Source: Paraburkholderia atlantica (GTDB lineage: Bacteria; Pseudomonadota; Gammaproteobacteria; Burkholderiales; Burkholderiaceae). Taken from it: DNA of 64,000 nt. The stretch spans positions 310,001 through 374,000 of the forward strand of contig NZ_WHNQ01000003.1 in assembly GCF_009362785.1 (NCBI RefSeq). The letters run 5' to 3'. Positions 43,397 to 51,157 of this stretch are shown piece after piece. Each line of letters begins with the position of its first letter. Within the stretch, counting starts at the first letter, position 1. The position numbers were made by a program, and so were the translations under genes. The notes under the pieces are model-generated. The model saw nothing but the letters and a program-made list of their open reading frames with translations, made no database searches and was not told where the DNA came from.

Positions 43397-44539
43397 TCAG
43401 GCCAGCGTTCCCGCTTCTTTCAACTCGCCAATGCGGCCCGGGTCGAGCCATGCGGCCAGCGCGGCGTCGACCGTGGACGCGTCGGGCGCCTCGGGCGCTG
43501 TCGGCTTCGCGGGCACGGTGGCGGAGAAGCGTGGCGCCGGCGCGGGCTGCACGATGCCGTCGACTTCGATGAACGTACCGCGCGCCTTCAGATGCGCATG
43601 CGCGGGCGCCTCGGTCCACGAGAGCACGGGGGCAAAGCACGCGTCCGTATGCTCGAGCAGACTCGACCACTGCTCGCGCGTGCGGCCCTTGAACTTCAGC
43701 GCGAACAGCGCGCGTGCCGCGGGCCAGTTGCTGGCGTCGAGTTGCGTCCCCAGCGTTTGCGGATCGATGTCGAGCAGGCGAAGCAGTTCCACATAGAACT
43801 TGTCCTCGATGGGACCGACCGTAATCCACTTGCCATCCGCGCATTCATACACGTCGTAGAAGTGCGATCCGGAGTCGGTGATATTCGTCCCGCGCCCGTC
43901 ACGCCAGATGCCGGCGGCCTGCATGCCGAAGAACGTGGTGGCAAGGTTGGCGGTGCCATCGACGATTGCGGCGTCCACGACCTGACCCGCGCCGCCGTTA
44001 CGCGCATGCAGAATCGCCGAGAGCAGCCCCATTGCCAGGTACAGCGACCCGCCCGCATAGTCGCCGATCAGATTCAGCGGTATCGACGGTGGCTGGTCGC
44101 AGCGGCCGATTGCGTTGAGTACGCCGGTGATCGCGATGTAGTTCAGGTCATGCCCGGCGTACTGCGCGAGCGGCCCTTCCTGACCCCACCCCGTGATGCG
44201 TCCGTAAGCGAGCTTCGGATTACGTTCGAGGCAGACCTGCGGCCCCAGCCCGAGTCGCTCGGTCACGCCGGGCCGGAAACCTTCGATCAGTGCATCGGCG
44301 CGCTCCACCAGACTGAGCACGAGTTCGACGGCCTCCGGGTCCTTCAGGTCGAGCGCAATCGTCTTTCGGTTGCGCAGCAACAGGTTGTAGCGCAGCGGAC
44401 GCTCGATACCGAGCTTGACCGGCTGGCGACGCTCGATGCGCAACACCGTCGCGCCCAGATCGGCGAGCAGCATCGCCGCCATGGGCCCCGGCCCGATGCC
44501 GGCCAGCTCGACGATTCGAACTCCTGCAAGCGGACCCAT
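43397..44539 (-). CDS. Alpha-methylacyl-CoA racemase (family III CoA transferase fold)
   Basis: 380 aa. It starts GPLAGVRIVELAGIGPGPM. The two acid-base residues of alpha-methylacyl-CoA racemases are recognisable: His in GHDLNYIAITG and Asp in LNLIGDYAGGSLYLAMG. It should interconvert (2R)- and (2S)-2-methylacyl-CoA so that S-specific dehydrogenases can act. It is embedded with ACAD pairs and a dienoyl-CoA reductase-like gene, implying a methyl-branched side chain. Alternative: another CaiB/BaiF enzyme, but the racemase motifs fit better. 3 nt from the next gene. Confidence 0.9.
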   Translation of the reverse strand: MGPLAGVRIVELAGIGPGPMAAMLLADLGATVLRIERRQPVKLGIERPLRYNLLLRNRKTIALDLKDPEAVELVLSLVERADALIEGFRPGVTERLGLGPQVCLERNPKLAYGRITGWGQEGPLAQYAGHDLNYIAITGVLNAIGRCDQPPSIPLNLIGDYAGGSLYLAMGLLSAILHARNGGAGQVVDAAIVDGTANLATTFFGMQAAGIWRDGRGTNITDSGSHFYDVYECADGKWITVGPIEDKFYVELLRLLDIDPQTLGTQLDASNWPAARALFALKFKGRTREQWSSLLEHTDACFAPVLSWTEAPAHAHLKARGTFIEVDGIVQPAPAPRFSATVPAKPTAPEAPDASTVDAALAAWLDPGRIGELKEAGTLA

Positions 44540-44542
44540 CGT

Positions 44543-45397
44543 TCACCCCTTGCGAGCGTGGGCGCGCATCGCGTCCCATTGCTCGTCGGTCCAGTCCTGC
44601 ATCGCGCGGAAGGTCGGACCGCCGACGCCCTGCATCCAGCGGCCGCCGTCGATCACGATCATGTCGCCGGTGATGTAGCCGGAGCCATCCGACGCCAGAT
44701 AAGCGTAGAGATCGGCGAGTTCCGTGTGATCGCCGAAGCGCCGCAGCGGCACCGAGCGCTCCTGCGGCTCGACCTGCGAGCCCGGCGGATACAACTGCTC
44801 CCATGCGCCCGGCGTCGGGAAGAGTCCGGGCGCCACCGCGTTCAGGCGAATGCCCTTCGGGCCCCACTCGACCGCGAGGCTGCGGGTCATCGCCAGAACA
44901 CCCGCCTTCGCCGCGGCGGACGGCACCGTAAAGGCCGAGCCCGTCATCGTGGGCGTCGATACCGTGCTGATCACGTTGCCCCGGTGACCGGCGTCGATCC
45001 AGCGCTTGCCCGCCGCGATCGTGCAATAGAAGCTGCCGTGCAGCACGATGTCGAGCACCGCATCCACCGCGCGCGCCGACAGGCTTTCCGTGCGCGCGAT
45101 GAAGTTGGCCGCCGCGTTGTTCAGCAACACGTCGAGCGGACCGTCGCGCCAGATCGTGTCCATCATCGACTCGACGGACTCCGCGCTGCGCACGTCCGCC
45201 TGCACCGTCGCGACTCGCGCGCCAGGCACCACGCCGCGAAACTCGTCGGCCGTCGCGTCCAGCACTTCCTTGCGACGACCACAGATGACGAGCTCGGCGC
45301 CCAGTTCGAGGTAGCGTCGGCCGATGCTCTTGCCAAGGCCCGTTCCACCCCCGGTGATGAGAATTCGTTTGTTCTTCAGCAGGTCAGGCGTAAACAT
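44543..45397 (-). CDS. SDR resembling 2,4-dienoyl-CoA reductase
   Basis: 284 aa from the ATG at 45397. TGGGTGLGKSIGRRYLELGA is the NADP-binding site, and NNAAANFIARTESLS plus SAFTVPSAAAKAGVLAMTRS are diagnostic of the mitochondrial/peroxisomal dienoyl-CoA reductases. In these the YxxxK Tyr is replaced (here PSAAAK). The C-terminal GYITGDMIVIDGGRWMQ is standard. It would reduce a 2,4-dienoyl-CoA with NADPH to allow beta-oxidation of an unsaturated chain. Overlaps nothing; 3 nt from the racemase gene. Confidence 0.89.
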   Translation of the reverse strand: MFTPDLLKNKRILITGGGTGLGKSIGRRYLELGAELVICGRRKEVLDATADEFRGVVPGARVATVQADVRSAESVESMMDTIWRDGPLDVLLNNAAANFIARTESLSARAVDAVLDIVLHGSFYCTIAAGKRWIDAGHRGNVISTVSTPTMTGSAFTVPSAAAKAGVLAMTRSLAVEWGPKGIRLNAVAPGLFPTPGAWEQLYPPGSQVEPQERSVPLRRFGDHTELADLYAYLASDGSGYITGDMIVIDGGRWMQGVGGPTFRAMQDWTDEQWDAMRAHARKG

Positions 45398-45441
45398 ATG
45401 CGTTGAACTTCCAGTAGAAACAGCGACGGAGAATGGCGGCG

Positions 45442-46257
45442 TCAGGCACCCGTGAAAACCGGCTTGCGTTTTTCCATGAAGGCTTTTACCGCCTCGGTGT
45501 GGTCGCTCGTTTGACGGGTCAGCGGATTGAGGTCGGTTTCGAGGCGGCATGCGTCTTCGATCGAATTGCCCGCGTTGACGAGGCTCGCCTTCAGCAGCGC
45601 CAGCGTCACTGGCGGATAGCTCGCGAAGCGCGCCGCGGTCTCGATCGCCGCATCGAGCACGCGGCCGCTCGCGGCCACCTCGCTGACGAGGCCGAGGCGG
45701 CGCGCCTCGGCTGCGTCGATCGCATTGCCCCTGAGCATCAGCTCACGCGCCTTGCCGCCGCCGATCTTTTGCGGCAGCGTCCACAGAATGCCGGTGTCCG
45801 GCAACAGCCCGACCTTGCTAAAGGCACACGAATATTTCGCTGTATCGGCGCTAACCACGACGTCGCATGCAGCAGCCAGCGACACCCCCGCCCCGTAGCA
45901 CGTGCCCTCCACCGCCGCAACGACTGGTTTCGTGCCCGTATAGATCAGCTTGAAAAGACGCACGCCCACCGCGATGCGCTCACGAAGCGCCAGCAACGGT
46001 GGCGTGGCTGCGTGCATTTCGGACAGGTCGCCGCCCGCGCAAAAATGGCCGCCTGCGCCCGTCAGCACGATCGCGCGGGTATCCGGGTCATCGTGCATCA
46101 GCCGCTGGAACACCTCGGTCAGCGCGAGACGCATCTTCATGGAGAACGCGTTGCGGCGCTCGGGATAGTTCATCGTGACGATGGTCACGTCGCCTTCGCA
46201 GCGCACCTGCACGATCTCGTCCGCGCCCACAGCGGTTTCCTTCTGCTCGACACTCAT
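45442..46257 (-). CDS. Enoyl-CoA hydratase/isomerase family protein (tandem copy 3)
   Basis: 271 aa from the ATG at 46257 (GGGGAG ribosome site); a GTG at 46278 overlapping the preceding stop is an alternative start. Crotonase blocks: VTMNYPERRNAFSMKMR, GAGGHFCAGGDLSEMHA, VEGTCYGAGVSLAAACDVV and VGLLPDTGILWTLPQKIGGG. C-terminal FMEKRKPVFTG is shared with the two genes upstream. Third of three adjacent paralogues, apparently produced by tandem duplication. Confidence 0.91.
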   Translation of the reverse strand: MSVEQKETAVGADEIVQVRCEGDVTIVTMNYPERRNAFSMKMRLALTEVFQRLMHDDPDTRAIVLTGAGGHFCAGGDLSEMHAATPPLLALRERIAVGVRLFKLIYTGTKPVVAAVEGTCYGAGVSLAAACDVVVSADTAKYSCAFSKVGLLPDTGILWTLPQKIGGGKARELMLRGNAIDAAEARRLGLVSEVAASGRVLDAAIETAARFASYPPVTLALLKASLVNAGNSIEDACRLETDLNPLTRQTSDHTEAVKAFMEKRKPVFTGA

Positions 46258-46274
46258 CGCATTGCTCCCCGCGC

Positions 46275-47081
46275 TCACTCACCCGTGAAGACCGGTGTGG
46301 TCTTTTCCATAAACGCCTTGCAGGCAGCCTGATGGTCTTTCGACTGACGCAGGATGGGCTGAAAGTCGATCTCGGCTCTCAGCGCGCCTTCCATGGTCGT
46401 CGCGGCGTTGGTCAGCGCGTCCTTCAGCAGCGCCACACCGAGCGGCGGCAGCTCGGCGAGACCGCGCGCCACTTCGATCGCCTTCGCGCGCGCAGTACCC
46501 GGCTCGACGACTTCGTTCGCAAGGTGGATCTTTTCCGCCTTGTTGCCGTCGATCTCGGTGGCGAGCGAGAGCATCTCTCGCGCGCGAGCCATGCCGATGC
46601 GTTTCGGCAGCGTCCACAGAATGCCGGTATCCGGGATCAGACCTACACGCAGAAACGCCGCGCAGAACCGCGCAGTCGAAGCCGCGACGACGTAGTCAGT
46701 CGCCACCGCGAGCGACAGCCCGGCGCCGAAGGCCACGCCTTCCACCGCAGCCACGACCGGCTTCGGTCCAGCCTGCATTTCCCGCACCACGACGCACGAC
46801 TCCGCCAGGATCTCGCGGCTTTGCAGGATCGTGCGCTTCGTCATCTCGGAGATGTCCGCTCCCGCGCAAAAGTGCTCGCCCGCACCCGTGAGAACGATCG
46901 CCCGCGAATCCGCATCGTCGACCATCAGCCGATGCATGGTGTCGCGCAGCAATTGACGCATCTGGCGTCCCATCGCGTTACGGCGCCTGGGATTGTTCAG
47001 CGTCACGATCGCGACGGGTCCCTCGCGGGTCACCTCGATCAGCGAGGTCACTTCGTTTTCTGCCGTTTGTTTTTCGCTCAT
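46275..47081 (-). CDS. Enoyl-CoA hydratase/isomerase family protein (tandem copy 2)
   Basis: 268 aa from the ATG at 47081 (AAGGAAGG ribosome site). Blocks: VTLNNPRRRNAMGRQMRQLL, GAGEHFCAGADISEM, VEGVAFGAGLSLAVATDYVV and VGLIPDTGILWTLPKRIGMA. It has the same PDTG catalytic loop as its neighbours but diverges in the substrate-facing C-terminal helices. Separated from copy 1 by 11 nt. The three copies may handle successive chain lengths or stereoisomers. Confidence 0.91.
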   Translation of the reverse strand: MSEKQTAENEVTSLIEVTREGPVAIVTLNNPRRRNAMGRQMRQLLRDTMHRLMVDDADSRAIVLTGAGEHFCAGADISEMTKRTILQSREILAESCVVVREMQAGPKPVVAAVEGVAFGAGLSLAVATDYVVAASTARFCAAFLRVGLIPDTGILWTLPKRIGMARAREMLSLATEIDGNKAEKIHLANEVVEPGTARAKAIEVARGLAELPPLGVALLKDALTNAATTMEGALRAEIDFQPILRQSKDHQAACKAFMEKTTPVFTGE

Positions 47082-47092
47082 ATCGCCTTCCT

Positions 47093-47893
47093 TCAGTCGG
47101 CCACGAATACCGGCTTGCGCTTTTCCATGAAGGCGCTCACCGCCTCCTGGTGTTCGCGGCTGCGGCGCAGGATGGGCTGCAGGTTGACTTCGGCTTCGAT
47201 CGCGTCGTCGAGCGTACGGATGCCCGTCGCGAGCGCGGCCTTCAGATGCGCGGTGGCCACCGACGGCAATTCCGCGTACTGTTGCGCCACCTTCAATGCG
47301 GCGTTCAGCGCCTCGCCGGGTTCGACGACCTGATTCGCAAAACCGGTCTCGCCTGCTTCGACGCCGTTGAACTCGCGCGCACTCAGCATCAGTTCGCGTG
47401 CGAGGCCGCCGCCCACGCGCTGCGACAGCGACCAATAGAGCCCCGTGTCGGGCAGCAGCCCCACCTTGACGAACGCGCTCGCATATCGCGCGGTCGACGA
47501 CGTGACGACATAGTCGCAAGCAGCGGCGAGCGAGAGCCCGGCGCCGAACGCAAACCCTTCGACGGCGGCGACGACCGCTTTCGTTCCTTCGACGATCAGT
47601 CTGAAAATATCGAGCGGCAACTCATTGCGCTGGCGGTATTCGAGTACCTTGCGCGCCTGCATCTCCGAGATGTCTCCGCCTGCGCAAAACGTATTGCCTG
47701 CCCCCGTCAATACGATCGCCCGGCAAGTTTCCTCGTGATGCATCAGGCGATACAGCTGCGCGTACAAGGTCTCACGCATCTTCAGCGAAAACGCGTTGCG
47801 CCGTTGCGGATAGTTCAATGTGACGATCGCGATCGCACCGTCTTGCCGGACCTGTACGATCTCTGCCGCATCGTTGCTGGTCTGTTCGCTCAT
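47093..47893 (-). CDS. Enoyl-CoA hydratase/isomerase family protein (tandem copy 1)
   Basis: 266 aa. Blocks: VTLNYPQRRNAFSLKMRETL, GAGNTFCAGGDISEMQARKV, VEGFAFGAGLSLAAACDYVV and VGLLPDTGLYWSLSQRVGGG. Acidic PDTG loop present, so it is likely catalytically active. It is first of the tandem trio and is preceded by a 34-bp palindrome (47910-47943) that separates it from the thiolase-like gene. Confidence 0.91.
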   Translation of the reverse strand: MSEQTSNDAAEIVQVRQDGAIAIVTLNYPQRRNAFSLKMRETLYAQLYRLMHHEETCRAIVLTGAGNTFCAGGDISEMQARKVLEYRQRNELPLDIFRLIVEGTKAVVAAVEGFAFGAGLSLAAACDYVVTSSTARYASAFVKVGLLPDTGLYWSLSQRVGGGLARELMLSAREFNGVEAGETGFANQVVEPGEALNAALKVAQQYAELPSVATAHLKAALATGIRTLDDAIEAEVNLQPILRRSREHQEAVSAFMEKRKPVFVAD

Positions 47894-47909
47894 CTGTCCG
47901 TCTCCTGTC

Positions 47910-47943
47910 GATCAGAGTAAGCGCTACAGCGCTTACTCTGATC
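47910..47943. promoter_or_regulatory. 34-bp perfect hairpin/palindrome before the crotonase trio
   Basis: 15-bp perfect arms (47910-47924 and 47929-47943) around a 4-nt loop, starting 17 nt upstream of the first crotonase start and ending 42 nt after the thiolase-like stop. It lacks a U-run. It may be an operator for an internal promoter, an mRNA processing or stability hairpin, or an attenuator. Confidence 0.55.
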
Positions 47944-47985
47944 CCATGCAAAGCTGTTGACAGTGACCCTGGCGGGCGGCGTGTC

Positions 47986-49137
47986 TTACAGCGTTTCCTG
48001 TGTCCCGAGAATCACCGTAGCCTGGCTCGACAGCACGCCGCCGTTGCCGTGCGCGATCGCCAGCTTCGCGCCGGGAATCTGGCGCTCGCCGGCGCGGCCC
48101 GTCAATTGCCGCATCGATTCTTCCATCAGAAAGAGCCCATACATGCCGGGGTGAACGCAGGACAGACCGCCGCCGTTGGTATTCACCGCGAGCCGGCCGC
48201 CCGGCGCGATGCCGCCGTCCGTCACGAAGTGGCCGCCTTCGCCTTTAGCGCAAAAGCCGAGGTCTTCGAGAAACAGAATGGTGTTGATCGTGAAGGCATC
48301 GTAGAGCATCGCGACGTCGATATCGCCTGGTTTCACGCCCGCCATTTCGTACGCACGCCGGCCTGATTCCGCTGCGGCGGTCACCGTGAGGTCCGGCATG
48401 TTCGCAATTTCGCGGTGCGAGGTGGCCGAAGCTGCACCGAGCAGATAGACCGGCTTGTCGGTAAGATCACGCGCCCGATCGGCGCGCACCATGACGACCG
48501 CCGCCGCGCCATCGGTCACGAGGCAGCAGTCACGCACGGAAAGCGGGTCGGACACGAGGCGTGCGCCCATCACATCTTCGATCGACAACGGCGTACGCAT
48601 GTACGCTTCGGGATTGAGCTGCGCCCACTTGCGCGCGGCTACCGCCACTTCGGCGAGATGCTCGCGCTTCGTGCCGTACTGATGCATATGCCGCGCCGCC
48701 GCAAGCGCATAGGACGAAACCGGATTCATCGGCTTGTACGGGCTCTCCCACGGCGAGGGCCGTGACGATTGCACCAGCTTGCCCGCCGCGCTGCGCTGAT
48801 TGCTTCCATATGCGATCAACGCAACGTCGATCTGTCCCGTACACAACGCCATGGCCGCCGTGTGCGCGTAAATTTCGAACGCCGAGCCGCCGCTTCGATT
48901 GTTGTCGGTGAACCTCGGGTTAATACCGAGGTATTCGGCAAACGTGAGGCCCGAGAGCATGTCGTCCGGCGTACACACGAAAAGCCCGTCGACATCGCCA
49001 GGCGTCAGCCCGACCTGAGCCAGCGCGTCAACGGAGGCACGCGCGGCAAGATCCAGCGACGACAGGCCAGGTGCTTCCCCAATGCCATAGGTGGCGCCTG
49101 CCACCAGTGCGGTACGCCCGCGCAAGTTGAATTCCAT
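47986..49137 (-). CDS. Thiolase-fold protein (SCP-x/Ltp-type), lacks both catalytic Cys
   Basis: 383 aa with the thiolase fold: GLSSLDLAARASVDALAQVG, AEYLGINPRFTDNN, DGAAAVVMVRADRARDL and NTNGGGLSCVHPGMYG with the conserved His-Pro. The nucleophilic Cys site reads RSGGSAF and the C-terminal CxG site reads HGNGGVL, so both thiolase cysteines are missing. This is the pattern of Ltp2-like retro-aldolases, which cleave beta-hydroxyacyl-CoA esters with a DUF35 partner. Such a partner gene lies 58 nt upstream. Aldolase activity is inferred. Confidence 0.87.
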   Translation of the reverse strand: MEFNLRGRTALVAGATYGIGEAPGLSSLDLAARASVDALAQVGLTPGDVDGLFVCTPDDMLSGLTFAEYLGINPRFTDNNRSGGSAFEIYAHTAAMALCTGQIDVALIAYGSNQRSAAGKLVQSSRPSPWESPYKPMNPVSSYALAAARHMHQYGTKREHLAEVAVAARKWAQLNPEAYMRTPLSIEDVMGARLVSDPLSVRDCCLVTDGAAAVVMVRADRARDLTDKPVYLLGAASATSHREIANMPDLTVTAAAESGRRAYEMAGVKPGDIDVAMLYDAFTINTILFLEDLGFCAKGEGGHFVTDGGIAPGGRLAVNTNGGGLSCVHPGMYGLFLMEESMRQLTGRAGERQIPGAKLAIAHGNGGVLSSQATVILGTQETL

Positions 49138-49195
49138 TCGATCTACCTTTCATCGGTGCGACCGGCTCTTGACGGCCGGTTGCGGTTAGCGGGCG

Positions 49196-49561
49196 TCAGG
49201 CTGGTTCGAAAACAAGCAGTGCCGCATCCCCCCGGTACACGATCTTCGCCTGCACGGGCATACCAATGCGCACCGCCTCGGGCTCGATGCCCTCTACACA
49301 ACTGAGCATGCGCACACCTTCTTCCAGATCGATCACGGCGACGTTGTAGCTTGGCGTGGGCGATTTCTGGCGCACCACGGTGGTGGAATAAACCGTGCCC
49401 TTCCCGCAGGCTTCGACCCACTCGAGGTCGCGCATCCCGGTAACCGGCTCAGCTACGCGCGGGTAGAACACATAGCGGCCGCTGCTGCGGCTACGCTGGA
49501 TCATCAAGCGGCCCTCGGCCAGAAACTTCTGATAATCGACTTCAGGACAAAGAGACTCCAT
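49196..49561 (-). CDS. DUF35 (OB-fold, zinc-ribbon-derived) protein
   Basis: 121 aa from the ATG at 49561, which has a near-ideal GGAGGAGCGGGGA ribosome site; a TTG 15 nt earlier is less likely. The C-terminal OB-fold (GKGTVYSTTVVRQKSPTPSY, VAVIDLEEGVRMLSCVEG, RIGMPVQAKIVYRGD) is typical. The N-terminal rubredoxin-like zinc ribbon seems to have lost its cysteines: the CxxC region reads RSRSSGRYVFYPR. DUF35 proteins bind and activate thiolase-fold partners, so it likely forms the complex with the adjacent gene product. It heads block F. Confidence 0.88.
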   Translation of the reverse strand: MESLCPEVDYQKFLAEGRLMIQRSRSSGRYVFYPRVAEPVTGMRDLEWVEACGKGTVYSTTVVRQKSPTPSYNVAVIDLEEGVRMLSCVEGIEPEAVRIGMPVQAKIVYRGDAALLVFEPA

Positions 49562-49641
49562 TCCCCGCTCCTCCAAATCGTTTTGCCATGGGCTCGCGCC
49601 GAATCGAGCCGCGCTGTCGGGTCAAAATGGAACACATAACC

Positions 49642-49652
49642 GAACACTGTTC
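49642..49652. promoter_or_regulatory. Candidate operator GAACACTGTTC
   Basis: Perfect palindrome with arms GAACA/TGTTC around one central base; matches 21792-21802 and 49822-49832. Position suits control of the minus-strand block F. Confidence 0.6.
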
Positions 49653-49821
49653 CAAATCTTAAACGCATCTGAAGGATGCTGTCAACGCCGGGAAAGCCCT
49701 GCCACGCCCCGCCGCACAAGGCTGCAACTACATCTCGATCAAATTCCTGGCGCACCTCGGAGAAACCCGCGGCCGCAGGTTTCAGCGCTTGACGACCTGC
49801 AAGCGATTCGTTTAATTTATC

Positions 49822-49832
49822 GAACATTGTTC
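49822..49832. promoter_or_regulatory. Candidate operator GAACATTGTTC
   Basis: Perfect palindrome with arms GAACA/TGTTC, preceded by the AT-rich stretch TTTAATTTAT. Position suits control of the plus-strand ring-cleavage operon. Confidence 0.6.
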
Positions 49833-49945
49833 AATTACGTGAAGAGACCGGCGTGATTCGGAAGAGGTCGGCGGGGGCGACGTGTCCCCTCTCCGGAGAC
49901 GAATCCGGGCCGGCCCCAGAAAAACCGCTAGCAAGAGAGCTCGAA

Positions 49946-51109
49946 GTGACATACGAACTAACAGACGACCAGGTTCAGATCCGCGACCTCATCCGCCGCG
50001 TCGCGAGGGAGCGCGTGGCGATGCGCGCCGACGAGATCGACCGTACGGCCGAGTATCCGCACGACATGTACGCTCTGCTCAAGGAACTGGGCCTCTTCAC
50101 GCTGCCGTTTCCCGAAGCGTATGGCGGCGCCGGCAGCTTGATGTCGGCCTGTATCGCCGTCGAGGAATTCGGGCGGGTTTGCTACAACACGGGCTATCTG
50201 CTCGTGGTGCAATGGACGCCGTTCGGAGCGATTCTCGAAGGCGGCACCGAAGAGCAGAAGGCCCGCCTTCTGCCCGGACTCGCCTCCGGTGACTTGCGCG
50301 GTGCTCTGTCGATTACCGAAGCGCAAAGCGGCTCCGACGTCTCGGGCATTCGCACCACGGCGCGCCGTAAGAACGGCGGATATGTGCTCAACGGCTCGAA
50401 GATCTGGTGCACGAATTCGCATATCGCCGACTTCATTCTGGTCGCCGCCAAGACGCTCGATGAAGAAGGACAGCCGCTCGGCATCAATCTATTCATCGTC
50501 GATCGCAACACGCCGGGTCTGACGATCGGCAACGAGGAAGACAAGATGGGCGCGCGTGGCGTCCCGTCGTGCCCTCTCTATTTCGACGACGCTTTCATCC
50601 GCACGGAAGATCGTCTCGGGCCCGAAGGCGGCCAGGGGTTCAAGGTAGCAATGGAGACGCTCAACACGAGCCGCCCCATCGTGGCCGCGCGCGCGGTCGG
50701 CATCGCGCAGGGCGCAATCGATCACACCGTCAAATTCATTCAGGACCGCGTCGCATTCGGTCAGAGCATCAGCAATTTTCAGGGCGTGCGCTGGATGATC
50801 GCTGACATGGTCACCCAGACCGAGGCCGCGCGCCAGCTCGTCTATCGCACTGCGTCGCTCGTCGACGCGGGCGTTAGAGGCCGCGAACTCGCTCCCATGG
50901 CCGCGATGGCGAAGATGTTCGCATCCGATGTCGCGATGAAGGTCGCGACCGACGCCGTACAGCTTTTCGGCGCCGCGGGCATCTCCAACGAGTACCCGAT
51001 CAATCGATATTTCCGCGATGCGAAGGTGGTGCAGATCATCGAGGGCACCAACCAGATTCAGCGCAACATCGTCGCGGACAACGTGCTGGGCCGCATCAAG
51101 AAGAACTGA
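49946..51109 (+). CDS. Acyl-CoA dehydrogenase, possibly acting on a cyclohexanecarboxyl-CoA
   Basis: 387 aa from the GTG at 49946 (AAGAGAG upstream), where homology to ACADs begins (YELTDDQVQIRDLIRR). A GTG at 49853 would add 31 residues that look non-coding. It is a full, single-subunit MCAD-like enzyme: ALSITEAQSGSDVSGIRT, GSKIWCTNSHIADFILVA, QSISNFQGVRWMIADM and the catalytic loop QIIEGTNQIQRNIVADNVLG with Glu. As first gene of the operon with BadH and BadI it is the likely ring-acyl-CoA dehydrogenase giving the cyclohexene-carboxyl-CoA. Specificity is inferred from context. Confidence 0.92.
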   Translation: MTYELTDDQVQIRDLIRRVARERVAMRADEIDRTAEYPHDMYALLKELGLFTLPFPEAYGGAGSLMSACIAVEEFGRVCYNTGYLLVVQWTPFGAILEGGTEEQKARLLPGLASGDLRGALSITEAQSGSDVSGIRTTARRKNGGYVLNGSKIWCTNSHIADFILVAAKTLDEEGQPLGINLFIVDRNTPGLTIGNEEDKMGARGVPSCPLYFDDAFIRTEDRLGPEGGQGFKVAMETLNTSRPIVAARAVGIAQGAIDHTVKFIQDRVAFGQSISNFQGVRWMIADMVTQTEAARQLVYRTASLVDAGVRGRELAPMAAMAKMFASDVAMKVATDAVQLFGAAGISNEYPINRYFRDAKVVQIIEGTNQIQRNIVADNVLGRIKKN

Positions 51110-51157
51110 CAACGACAGCTGATCTAACAATCGAGCGACAACAACAGAGGACAGGCA

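Larger units (their letters stand above)
49562..49945. promoter_or_regulatory. Divergent promoter region with two GAACANTGTTC operators
   Basis: This 384-bp region separates the 15-kb minus-strand block F from the plus-strand block G. GAACACTGTTC (49642-49652, with a further GGAACA half-site at 49629) lies 80 bp upstream of the DUF35 start. GAACATTGTTC (49822-49832) lies within AT-rich, promoter-like sequence about 115 bp before the ACAD start. Frames open here show no recognisable protein. Confidence 0.6.

Noticed and set aside
43262..45406. 714-codon open frame on the plus strand, opposite the ACAD, racemase and SDR genes
   Set aside because: It is antisense to three clearly conserved genes. 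Its composition (Arg/His/Ala rich) is the mirror of GC-rich coding sequence and it shows no domain.
49562..49945. A 107-codon minus-strand frame in the divergent promoter
   Set aside because: It covers the operator motifs, lacks homology and competes with a well-founded DUF35 start.
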